A stretch of DNA of 64,000 nt from Falsirhodobacter xinxiangensis (lineage in GTDB: Bacteria; Pseudomonadota; Alphaproteobacteria; Rhodobacterales; Rhodobacteraceae): assembly GCF_004959935.1 (NCBI RefSeq), contig NZ_SMYN01000012.1, positions 32,266-96,265 on the forward strand, given 5' to 3'. Position 1 is the first letter of the stretch. Each line of letters opens with the position of its first letter. The position numbers and the translations under genes were made by a program. The notes under the pieces are model-generated. The model did not search any database. It had not been told where the DNA came from and was given only the letters and a program-made list of their open reading frames with translations. Below are positions 7,986-15,317 of this stretch, piece after piece.

Positions 7986-9099
7986 GGCTGCGGCGGGCCA
8001 GCGCCGCGATCATGTCGGTGCGGGTGACGATGCCGATGATGCGGCCCCGGTCCAGCACCGGCACCGCGTCGCAATGCCCCTCGGCCATCATCGGAAGCAG
8101 CGCCGCGACGGGGGTGGTCCGCAGGGCGCGCGGCATCGCCGTCCCCATGATGTCGCCCGCCCGCACCGGATGCTCGCGCCGCCCGGTCAGCCGCGCCATC
8201 GCCGCACCGAAGCCGCGATCCAGCCGCAGCGCATCCTCGCGCGCACGGCGGATCAGGTGGATCTGAAAGATCACGCCAAGGAACTTGTCGCCCTGCTGCA
8301 CCACCGGGATCGAGGTGAAGCCGTGGCGGCGGAACAGCTCCGCCACCTCGCCGATGGGCGTGTCAGGATCGACGGTGACCAGATCGCGGGACATGATATC
8401 GCCCGCCGTCATGGCGCCGGAGTGGTGGCTGGCGACCTGCATCTCTGCCGCGCCGATCAGCCGCGCAAGATCCGCCGCGCCAAGGTTCAGCGACTGGCGA
8501 TAGCTCTGGAGGATCGCGTTCAACTCCCCCTCGCTCAGACCGACGCGGGCGGTGGGGGGCGGCTCGGTCACTTCCATCTGGCGCAGGGGATAGTGACGGC
8601 CAGTGGCCCGCGCCCATGCAAGCCCCGCCAGCACCAGCGCCGCGCTGCCCGCCGCGACCGGAGTCAGCACGAAACGAAAGCCGATCTCATGGATCAGGTC
8701 CGGCGCCAGCGCCGCCGTCATCGCCACTGCCCCGCCCGGCGGGTGCAGTGCGCGAAAGGCCAGCATCGCCGCAATGGCCAGCGACACGGCCAAGGCCACG
8801 CGAAGCGCCGTATCGTCGATCAGGAAACAGGCCGCGACGCCGACCAAGGCAGCGACGGTATTGCCCACCACCACCGACCAGGGCTGCGCCAACGGGCTGT
8901 TCGGCGCGGCAAAGACCAGCACCGCCGAAGCCCCGAACGGCGCGATCAGGAACAGCCCCGTCCGCAGGTCCGGCGCCCCGGCGAAAGCCAGCGCCAGCAA
9001 GGCAAAGCCGAACAATGCCCCCGCCCCCGCGCGCAGCACGTCGCGCAGGTTTTGCCGCGCGATGGATGGCCCGAAGCCGCGTGGAAACTGCATCCTCAT
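7975..9099 (-). CDS. HPP-family membrane protein with two CBS domains
   Basis: 374 residues. The N-terminal ~180 form an HPP integral membrane domain with several hydrophobic helices and the diagnostic FRALHPPGGAVAMTAAL. The C-terminal half has two CBS repeats: AGDIMSRDLVTVDPDTPIGE to FTSIPVV, and AGDIMGTAMPRALRTTPVA to AVPVLDRGRIIGIVTRTDMI. HPP proteins in other bacteria and plastids have been linked to nitrite transport; CBS pairs usually sense adenine nucleotides. Here neither role is shown. It is convergent with the nuclease (11 bp overlap) and stands as a single gene. Confidence 0.88.
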   Translation of the reverse strand: MRMQFPRGFGPSIARQNLRDVLRAGAGALFGFALLALAFAGAPDLRTGLFLIAPFGASAVLVFAAPNSPLAQPWSVVVGNTVAALVGVAACFLIDDTALRVALAVSLAIAAMLAFRALHPPGGAVAMTAALAPDLIHEIGFRFVLTPVAAGSAALVLAGLAWARATGRHYPLRQMEVTEPPPTARVGLSEGELNAILQSYRQSLNLGAADLARLIGAAEMQVASHHSGAMTAGDIMSRDLVTVDPDTPIGEVAELFRRHGFTSIPVVQQGDKFLGVIFQIHLIRRAREDALRLDRGFGAAMARLTGRREHPVRAGDIMGTAMPRALRTTPVAALLPMMAEGHCDAVPVLDRGRIIGIVTRTDMIAALARRSLSG

Positions 9100-9136
9100 G
9101 CCGAAGGTGTCGCGCTGCGGCTCGGGAATTGCAAGC

Positions 9137-10084
9137 CTAGCGGATGCGCCCCGGCGGCTGGCCGGTCACGCGTTTGAACGCCCGGCTGAACGCGGCTTGC
9201 GAGCCATAGCCAAGCCGATGCGCCGCCTCCTCGATCCCCATGCCGTCGCGGGCGATCCATTGCCCCGCCAACCGCATCCGCAGATCGGAGACATAGCGCA
9301 GCGGCGTCACCCCGGTCACGGCAAGGAATCGTTCGGCGAAGACGGTGCGCGATGCGCCCATTTCCGCCGCCATGCTGGCCACCGTCCAGTTCCGGCCGGG
9401 ATCGCGATGGACCGAAAGCAGGACGCGGCCAAGGCGCGGATCGCGCAATGCCTCCACCCAGCCCGACGCGCTGCCGCAGCCATATTCGACCCAGCCCCGC
9501 ACGATCGAGGCCGCAACCACATCCGCCAGCCGCGACAGGATGCCGGCGAACCCCGCACGCTCGGTCCGCGCCTCCCGCTCCATCGCCTCGAGGATCGGGA
9601 CGATTTCCGGCTGACGTTCGGCCAGAAGGCCAAGCTGCATGACCCGCGGCATCATCCCGACCAAAGGATGCATCGCGCCAAGGTCGAAATCCATGCAGCC
9701 GCTGAAGATGATCGTGTCCTTGGTGCGGCAGGTCCCTTCGGGGCAACTGGACACCGAATCGACCGCCGCACAGATCGGGGCGGCGGCGAAGTCGTGCAGA
9801 TCGCGGATAGAGGCGCCATCCTCGGACACCAGCGCATGTGCCTCGCCACGCGGCAGGAAGACGGCATCGCCGCAGCCGACCACCCGCGTTTCGGTCCCCA
9901 TTCGCAGCACGGCGCGGCCCTGCGCCACGAAATGCAGTTGCGCCTTCCCCTCGACCCCGCCAAAGCCGATCCCGAACGGGGCGGCAAGGCGCAGGCGGCG
10001 ATAGGCGACGCCGTAAAGGCGCATCCCCATGAGCAGCTCGCTCATCATGTCATGGCGGGGGATGGGCGGCAGGTGATCCAGCAT
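9137..10084 (-). CDS. AraC-family transcriptional regulator with N-terminal cupin
   Basis: About 315 residues from the start chosen. The N-terminal part is a cupin sensor of the Cupin_6 type (LHFVAQGRAVLRMG, GDAVFLPRGEAHAL); the C-terminal ~100 residues hold two AraC helix-turn-helix motifs (TVASMAAEMGASRTVFAERF and EEAAHRLGYGSQAAFSRAFKR, ending PGRIR). The frame runs up to 10225, but that would overlap the divergent exporter, so ATG 10084 is preferred; ATG 10048 is also possible. It is divergent from a NepI-like exporter with a 97-bp gap, the usual layout for a local regulator of that gene. Confidence 0.88.
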   Translation of the reverse strand: MLDHLPPIPRHDMMSELLMGMRLYGVAYRRLRLAAPFGIGFGGVEGKAQLHFVAQGRAVLRMGTETRVVGCGDAVFLPRGEAHALVSEDGASIRDLHDFAAAPICAAVDSVSSCPEGTCRTKDTIIFSGCMDFDLGAMHPLVGMMPRVMQLGLLAERQPEIVPILEAMEREARTERAGFAGILSRLADVVAASIVRGWVEYGCGSASGWVEALRDPRLGRVLLSVHRDPGRNWTVASMAAEMGASRTVFAERFLAVTGVTPLRYVSDLRMRLAGQWIARDGMGIEEAAHRLGYGSQAAFSRAFKRVTGQPPGRIR

Positions 10085-10181
10085 TCCGGACGTCCGATCA
10101 AAAATGGCGGCGATCCTATCATAGCACGTCCGCCGATCCGCGGCTAGGTTCGTCTTCCTCCCCGCTTCGAAAGGACAACCG

Positions 10182-11378
10182 ATGCAAGGACACATCCCGC
10201 ATCCCGTGGGCGACGCGCCCGACACCGCCCGCTGGCCCGCCGTCTATGCCCTGTTCGTCGGCGTCTTCGGTCTGATCGCCGCCGAATTCCTGCCCATGAG
10301 CCTTCTGACCCCGATGGCCGTCGATCTTGGCGTCAGCGAAGGCATGGCCGGGCAGGCCGTGACCGCAACCGCCCTGATCGCCCTGCTGACGGGCCTGTTC
10401 CTTGCGGTGCTGACGCGCGGCATCGACCGCCGCAAAGTGCTCTTGGGCTTTTCGGTGCTGCTGATCGCGTCGAACATTCTCGTGGCGCTGGCGCCGAACC
10501 TTCCGGTGCTGCTGTTCGGGCGCATCCTTCTGGGCGTCGCCATCGGCGGGTTCTGGACGATGTCCGCCGCCGTCGCGATGCGGCTGGTGCCGCCCGCCGA
10601 TGTGCCCAAGGCGCTGTCGCTGATCTTTGCGGGCGTTTCGCTTGCCACCGTGGTTGCAGCCCCCTTGGGCAGCTGGCTGGGCGCGGCGATCGGCTGGCGC
10701 GAGGTTTTCCTGTGGAGCGCGGGCTTCGGCGCGCTTGGCCTGATTGCGCAGTGGTTGACCCTACCGTCGATGGCGGCCACGGGCAGCGCGGGCCTTGGCA
10801 CGCTGCTGGCCGTCCTCCTGCGCCCCGGCGTGTGGCAGGGGATCGCCTGTGTCGCGCTGGTCTTCATGGGGCATTTCGCGCTGTTCACCTTTATCCGGCC
10901 CTTCCTTGAACTGGCGCTGGCTGCGGATGTCGGCTGGATCACCGTGTTCCTTCTGGGCTTCGGGATCGCGAACTTCATCGGCACGTTGCTGGCCGGGCCG
11001 CTGATCCGCCGCAGCCTTGGCTTCACGCTGGCGGCGATGCCGCTTCTGGCCGGGGCAAGCGCGCTGGCGCTGTCGGGCCTGACGGGCGCATCCGTGCTGG
11101 CGCTGGTGCTGGTCTCGCTTTGGGGCATGGCCTTTGGCGGGGTTCCGGTCGCCTGGACGACTTGGAACACCCGCATCGCCCCGGACGAGGCCGAAAGCGC
11201 GGGCGGGCTGATCGTCGCGGCGATCCAGTTCGCCATCGCGGCAGGCGCGGGCACGGGCGGGCTGATCTTCGACACCGCAGGAGCCACCGGCGTCTATACC
11301 TATGGCGGTGCGGTTCTGGTGGTTGCCAGCGGCCTGATCGCACTGGGCGTGCGCAGCCCCGCCAGCGCGCGGGCCTAG
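10182..11378 (+). CDS. MFS exporter, NepI-like (purine ribonucleoside efflux)
   Basis: 398 residues with 12 hydrophobic segments. It closely follows E. coli NepI at several signatures I recall for that family: EFLPMSLLTPMAVDLG with SEGMAGQ, GVAIGGFWTMSA, MRLVPPADVPKALS, AAPLGSWLGAAIGWR and TTWNTR. NepI exports purine ribonucleosides such as inosine and 6-mercaptopurine riboside by proton antiport; the same substrate is likely but not proven here. Divergently transcribed from the AraC regulator; its stop overlaps the convergent transporter gene by 4 bp (CTAG). Confidence 0.88.
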   Translation: MQGHIPHPVGDAPDTARWPAVYALFVGVFGLIAAEFLPMSLLTPMAVDLGVSEGMAGQAVTATALIALLTGLFLAVLTRGIDRRKVLLGFSVLLIASNILVALAPNLPVLLFGRILLGVAIGGFWTMSAAVAMRLVPPADVPKALSLIFAGVSLATVVAAPLGSWLGAAIGWREVFLWSAGFGALGLIAQWLTLPSMAATGSAGLGTLLAVLLRPGVWQGIACVALVFMGHFALFTFIRPFLELALAADVGWITVFLLGFGIANFIGTLLAGPLIRRSLGFTLAAMPLLAGASALALSGLTGASVLALVLVSLWGMAFGGVPVAWTTWNTRIAPDEAESAGGLIVAAIQFAIAAGAGTGGLIFDTAGATGVYTYGGAVLVVASGLIALGVRSPASARA

Positions 11379-12280
11379 CGCACCAGTCTGGGGATCGCGC
11401 GGATATAGACAAGCTGGGCCAGCAACTCGACCAGCGTCTGCGCCACGATCACGGCGGGGAGGATCGCCCCGCCACCCGGCACCGCCAAGGCCAGCGGCAG
11501 GATCACCAATGAATTCCGCGTCCCGGCCGAGAAGGCCACCGCGCGGGCAGCCCCCGCCTGCAGGCCGAAGCGTCGCGCCACGGCCCAGCCGACCACCGGC
11601 GCCAGAATCGCAAAGGCGACATAGACCGGCAGGGCCGCAAGAACCGGTCCTGCCGCGCCGGCCAGCGCCGGGATCGTTGCGGAAACGACGATGAACAGCA
11701 CCAGCGCCGTCGCGGGAACAGGCATGGCGCCAAGGCCGTCGTTCAGCCTTCGCCCGCCGAACGCACGCACCCCCGTCGCCAGCATCAGCGGCACCGCGAT
11801 CAGCCACAGGAATGCGTCCAGAAACGGGCCGAAGGCAAAGACGCCCTCTCCGGGCCTGAATGCAAGCCAGACGGCAAGCAGGACCATTTGCGCCAGAAGC
11901 AGGATCGGCGTCGCGGACAGCAGCAATCGCGCATCGCCCCGCCCCAAATGCGTGAAGGTGATGACGTAATCGATGCACGGGCAAAGGAGCACCATCACGA
12001 TCCCCAATCGCAGCAGCCCATCGTCCGGCACCCACGCCACCAAAACAAAGACCAGAACCGGAACGAGGACGAAATTCGCGATCAGCAACGCCAACAAAAA
12101 ACGTCCCTGCCGAAATCCCGCATGGATATTGGCCAACGGAACCTGAAGGAAGGTGACGAACAGCATGAAGCCCAATGCCGGTTCCAGCCAACGCAAATCC
12201 GCCAACCCCGGAACCACGAAGGCGATCACAATCGACGCGAGGTAAATCCAGATCTGTCGGTTTTCCAGCGTCTCGCGCAT
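11375..12280 (-). CDS. BASS/ACR3-like membrane transporter (arsenic-resistance type)
   Basis: About 301 residues, ten hydrophobic helices. Contains LLCPCIDYVITFTHLGRGD and FSAGTRNSLVILPLALA, features of the bile acid:sodium symporter/ACR3 superfamily; the family branch is usually annotated as arsenic resistance protein. ATG 12280 was chosen because AAAGGAAG lies 7 nt upstream. No arsR or arsC homologue is next to it, so an arsenic role is uncertain and an organic-anion substrate is possible. Confidence 0.8.
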   Translation of the reverse strand: MRETLENRQIWIYLASIVIAFVVPGLADLRWLEPALGFMLFVTFLQVPLANIHAGFRQGRFLLALLIANFVLVPVLVFVLVAWVPDDGLLRLGIVMVLLCPCIDYVITFTHLGRGDARLLLSATPILLLAQMVLLAVWLAFRPGEGVFAFGPFLDAFLWLIAVPLMLATGVRAFGGRRLNDGLGAMPVPATALVLFIVVSATIPALAGAAGPVLAALPVYVAFAILAPVVGWAVARRFGLQAGAARAVAFSAGTRNSLVILPLALAVPGGGAILPAVIVAQTLVELLAQLVYIRAIPRLVR

Positions 12281-12517
12281 TAACAAACTTCCTTTCATCG
12301 AATTGCCGAAAACGCATATTCGGCACACCTTTATGCGCGGATCAAATTAACCGATGCTCGGGCAGTCATATTGTCTTACCGCTTTGCAAGGGAAATGACC
12401 AATTCGCAAAGCACGACCCACCATTTCGCTAAGAATCGCCCAGCACGCAACCCCTGCTTGCATTCGCCGAAGCCGGCCCTAGTTTCCCGCCGTTAACCTC
12501 TATGCTGGATCTTCCCG
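12281..12517. other. intergenic region, no gene seen
   Basis: About 240 bp, clearly AT-richer than the flanks. It must hold the promoter of the BASS/ACR3-like gene and perhaps of the small gene at 12518. No RNA gene, terminator or clear operator was recognised. Confidence 0.4.
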
Positions 12518-12748
12518 ATGACATGTGTGCTCCACTACCGACTCGACGGCGTGCCGGGGCTGATCCGGGGAAGCGAGCATTCGGTCATGCAGGATTTCAT
12601 CACGATGCTGGCGTCACTTCTGCCGTTGGTCCATCCGCATCGTGCCCTGTCGCAGCCCTTCGACCGCCGTCAGCAGCGCGAGATTTTCCGGGCCGCCGAC
12701 GGGCTGGTGTCGATCTGGTTCAGCGTCGAGAGTGCGCGCCTTCACTGA
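12518..12748 (+). CDS. small protein of unknown function, paralogue A
   Basis: 76 residues, unrecognised. It aligns by eye along its whole length with the product of 13114-13338: shared pattern L-x-Y-R-L/M-D-x-V, then a helix (VMQDFITMLASLLP versus ILQDLFKLIQDRLP), HPHRALSQPF versus HPYRHFALPF, Q-Q-x-x-I-F and a final beta strand. Conservation between two nearby copies supports real coding even though no strong Shine-Dalgarno was found. Its 3' end overlaps the opposing DUF982 gene by 7 bp. No signal peptide. Confidence 0.65.
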   Translation: MTCVLHYRLDGVPGLIRGSEHSVMQDFITMLASLLPLVHPHRALSQPFDRRQQREIFRAADGLVSIWFSVESARLH

Positions 12749-12996
12749 CCTGCCGGCCCCGGGGTGATCCCGACCGATTTCAGCGCGGCAAGCACTGCAA
12801 TCCGAGCATTCTCCGGATCGCCATATCCATCCAACACGGCATAGCAGGCGCGGGCCGCTGCAAAGAATTCCGGCGTTTCTGCCGATTTCCAATAATGGCT
12901 GAAATATGTCACCGCAGCAGCAGTATCCTGAAGCACCGTTACCCGCCCGGTTTCCAGGCTTACAAAAATAATCTCTTGATTCCACACACGCTGCAC
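12742..12996 (-). CDS. DUF982 domain protein
   Basis: 84 residues matching the DUF982 pattern: a short strand pair (WNQEIIFVSLETGRVTVLQD), a helix with YFSHYWKS, the conserved AARACYAVLDG and PENARIAVLAALKSVGI. DUF982 proteins are common in Rhizobiales and Rhodobacterales; function unknown. The open frame extends to 13176, but this would run into the opposite small gene. I place the start at GTG 12996, preceded by AGTAGG at a 6-nt spacing, which also fits family length. It lies head-to-tail between two paralogous small genes on the other strand. Confidence 0.75.
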   Translation of the reverse strand: MQRVWNQEIIFVSLETGRVTVLQDTAAAVTYFSHYWKSAETPEFFAAARACYAVLDGYGDPENARIAVLAALKSVGITPGPAGQ

Positions 12997-13113
12997 GATC
13001 AACCTACTGGCAATTGAATTGAAACGCCGGGTTACGCCCGAAGTTGGAACGAAGCGGCTTTGAATGTTATCTCCCTTTACGGTCGGGATGCCATTGGAAC
13101 CAGGGTGCCTGTG

Positions 13114-13338
13114 ATGATTTTCCTGCTGCGATACCAGATGGACGACGTCACGGATGTGATTATCGGACCCTATCACGCAATCCTTCAGGATCTGTTCAAA
13201 CTAATTCAGGACCGTCTGCCCGCAAACCATCCCTATCGTCATTTTGCGCTGCCCTTCACCGAAGATCAGCAGAACGACATTTTCGAGGTCGCCGCCCGCC
13301 GTATGCGTATCCGCTTCGACGTGATTCCCCTAGCATGA
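13114..13338 (+). CDS. small protein of unknown function, paralogue B
   Basis: 74 residues from ATG 13114 (the frame could start at 13060, but similarity to paralogue A begins at MIFLLRYQMDDV). Pattern: N-terminal strand, LQDLFKLIQDRLP helix, NHPYRHFALPF, EDQQNDIFEVAARR helix, final strand MRIRFDVIPL. Same fold and spacing as 12518-12748. Ends 10 nt before the convergent GntR gene's stop. The pair flanks a DUF982 gene, suggesting a local duplication around it. Confidence 0.65.
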   Translation: MIFLLRYQMDDVTDVIIGPYHAILQDLFKLIQDRLPANHPYRHFALPFTEDQQNDIFEVAARRMRIRFDVIPLA

Positions 13339-13348
13339 TTGAGCCGCC

Positions 13349-14017
13349 TCAGGGCGCGAAATACCCCGGAAAACGGCGCTGAAGGCTGTCGACATGGCTC
13401 ATCACCGGGTTCAGGTGGCGGCGCATGGCATCCGTGGCACCATCCCCATCCCGAAGCGCGATTCCACGGACGATCCGGTCATGCGCGTCCAGAATCGCGT
13501 CATCCCCCTCGAACGGGTGCAGATGCTCCATACGTTCCATCACGGCGGATCGGCGATGCAGGATGGCGCGCAGCCCTTCCTTGCCCACCGCCCCGAACAG
13601 CGTGGCGTGGAACATGTCGCCAAAGGCGCGAAAGGCATCCTGCGCCCCGGCCGTCGCGGCCCCGTCCTGCATCGCGATGGCAGAACGGGCGCGGGCGATC
13701 ACCTCCTGCCGGCATTCGCCCGCCAGTTCGCGCGTCACCTCGGTTTCGACAGCAAGGCGCAGGAAATGCGCCTCATGCACCTGCGCCAGCCCGATATGGG
13801 TCACGACCGTGCGCGATTGCGGCTGGATGCGGACCAGCCCTTCTTGCTGAAGCAGGATCAATGCCTCGCGCACCGGGGTGGGGCTGGTTCCATGCTCCTC
13901 GGCCAGCGCCTTGGGGTGGAGCACCGCGCCGGGGGACAGGTTCAGATCGATGATGCGTCGACGCAGCGTCGCATGTATCCCTTGGGCAAGGGTCTCGAAC
14001 TCGCCTTCTGCCTGCAT
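13349..14017 (-). CDS. GntR-family transcriptional regulator (FCD type)
   Basis: 222 residues. N-terminal winged helix (IHATLRRRIIDLNLSPGAVL, LAEEHGTSPTPVREAL, LVRIQPQSRTVVTHI) followed by an all-helical FCD ligand domain with candidate metal-binding residues (FHATLFGAVG, LDAHDRIVRGIALRDG, RRHLNPVMSHV). ATG 14017 has AGGAGG 7 nt upstream. Located downstream of the LysR gene on the same strand with a 22-nt gap; target genes not evident. Confidence 0.9.
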   Translation of the reverse strand: MQAEGEFETLAQGIHATLRRRIIDLNLSPGAVLHPKALAEEHGTSPTPVREALILLQQEGLVRIQPQSRTVVTHIGLAQVHEAHFLRLAVETEVTRELAGECRQEVIARARSAIAMQDGAATAGAQDAFRAFGDMFHATLFGAVGKEGLRAILHRRSAVMERMEHLHPFEGDDAILDAHDRIVRGIALRDGDGATDAMRRHLNPVMSHVDSLQRRFPGYFAP

Positions 14018-14039
14018 ATCCGCCCCTCCTGCGCGAAGA

Positions 14040-14921
14040 CTAGGCCGCGGGCGCCGCCTCGGCAATCTGTTCGCGCCGATACTGGTCGCAGATCATCGCG
14101 ACGAAAGGGGCGCAGACGGGGCGGTCGCGAAACGGGCGCCCGACATAGATGTTGATGCGCTTCGTCGGCAACGGGGGCAACAGGCCCGCCGGGACAGGCT
14201 CCATATACGGCCCTTCACAGCCTGAAAGCACCGCCGTCACGCCAAGATCGGCGCTGACCGTCGCTTCGATGGTCCGCGAATTGTCGGATTCCACCCCCAC
14301 CGTCCAATCGATCCCAGCGCGGTCCAGCGCCTCGATCGCGCCCGGACGAAAGGCGCAGCCCTGTTCGAATGCGATCCGCAGAGGGCGATGACGATGGCTT
14401 ACCCCGCCCGGCGCACCGACCCAGATCAGCGGAACCTCAGCCAGAACCTCGCCCTCGGGGTCGGTGCGATCTTCGGTCGTCAGGATCACGTCGCATTCGC
14501 CGCGCGCAAACTGGGCCTTCAGCGCCGTGGTATAGGACGAGATGAGCCGCACGCTGACTCGCGGAAAGGCCGCGGCAAACAGCTGCATCACGCGCGGAAT
14601 GCCCGGATAGACGATGTCATGCGGCACGCCCAGCACGATCTCGCCCTCGAAGGCGTCGTTGGTCAGGCGGGTCAGCACCTCGTCGTTCAGCGCAAGCATG
14701 CGACGGGCATAGCTGGCAAGCTGCTCGCCCGCCGGGGTGAGGCCGACCTGCCGCTGACCCCGATCCAGAAGCTGAAGGTCCATCGATTCCTCCAGCCGCT
14801 TGATCTGCATCGATACGGCGGATTGCGTCAGGTTCAGGAACCCCGCTGCCCGCGTTACCCCGCCGACATCGGCGATGGTCACAAGCGAGCGCAGGGCCCC
14901 AAGGTCAAGATTTCGCGCCAT
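14040..14921 (-). CDS. LysR-family transcriptional regulator
   Basis: 293 residues from ATG 14921. N-terminal helix-turn-helix (LGALRSLVTIADVGGVTRAAG, NLTQSAVSMQIKRLEESMD, LLDRGQRQVGLTPAGEQL) and a periplasmic-binding-like effector domain (GEIVLGVPHDIV, CDVILTTEDRTD, SADLGVTAVLSGCEG). The ORF extends to 15230, but that would include the divergent DUF1127 gene. Effector and targets unknown; the divergent DUF1127 gene or betT beyond it are candidates by position. Confidence 0.92.
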   Translation of the reverse strand: MARNLDLGALRSLVTIADVGGVTRAAGFLNLTQSAVSMQIKRLEESMDLQLLDRGQRQVGLTPAGEQLASYARRMLALNDEVLTRLTNDAFEGEIVLGVPHDIVYPGIPRVMQLFAAAFPRVSVRLISSYTTALKAQFARGECDVILTTEDRTDPEGEVLAEVPLIWVGAPGGVSHRHRPLRIAFEQGCAFRPGAIEALDRAGIDWTVGVESDNSRTIEATVSADLGVTAVLSGCEGPYMEPVPAGLLPPLPTKRINIYVGRPFRDRPVCAPFVAMICDQYRREQIAEAAPAA

Positions 14922-15026
14922 GATCGCTTTCTGTGATGATCGACCTAACAACCATTCATTTTGATAATCTATCAACCCGTGGCAATCCTGACAAGCACGA
15001 CGACCCGGCATGAAAGGAAAACCACG

Positions 15027-15233
15027 ATGGTCGCGAAATCGCTCTCTCGTCCCGCTCCCGCACCCGGCCTGCGCGGCCTCTGGCGCCGCCTGCTGCTTGC
15101 CCATCAGGCGCGCCGCCAAAGGATCAAGCTGTCGCAACTGGACGACGCCCGGCTGGCCGATATCGGTCTGACGCGCAATCAGGCCGAAGCCGAGGCTGCC
15201 CGCTGGGACGTCCCGACGAACTGGCGTCACTAG
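15027..15233 (+). CDS. DUF1127 small protein
   Basis: 68 residues. The second half is a classic DUF1127 segment: LRGLWRRLLLAHQARRQ, then LSQLDDARLADIGLTRNQAE. Small arginine-rich proteins of this family occur in many copies in Rhodobacteraceae and Rhizobiaceae; some affect RNA turnover or phosphate and carbon metabolism. Start at ATG 15027 after AAAGGA; an upstream in-frame ATG at 14961 falls in the LysR promoter region. Confidence 0.82.
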   Translation: MVAKSLSRPAPAPGLRGLWRRLLLAHQARRQRIKLSQLDDARLADIGLTRNQAEAEAARWDVPTNWRH

Positions 15234-15317
15234 GCCCCGGCCTTCCCCTGCGACAATGTGGCCCTAGTCTTAGGTCCAACGCCGCGAAGGTGGTGAAGGA
15301 CAGAAGGGAACAGTGTC

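Noticed and set aside
12742..13176. 144-residue version of the DUF982 protein
   Set aside because: The added N terminus is antisense to paralogue B and outside the domain; GTG 12996 fits better.
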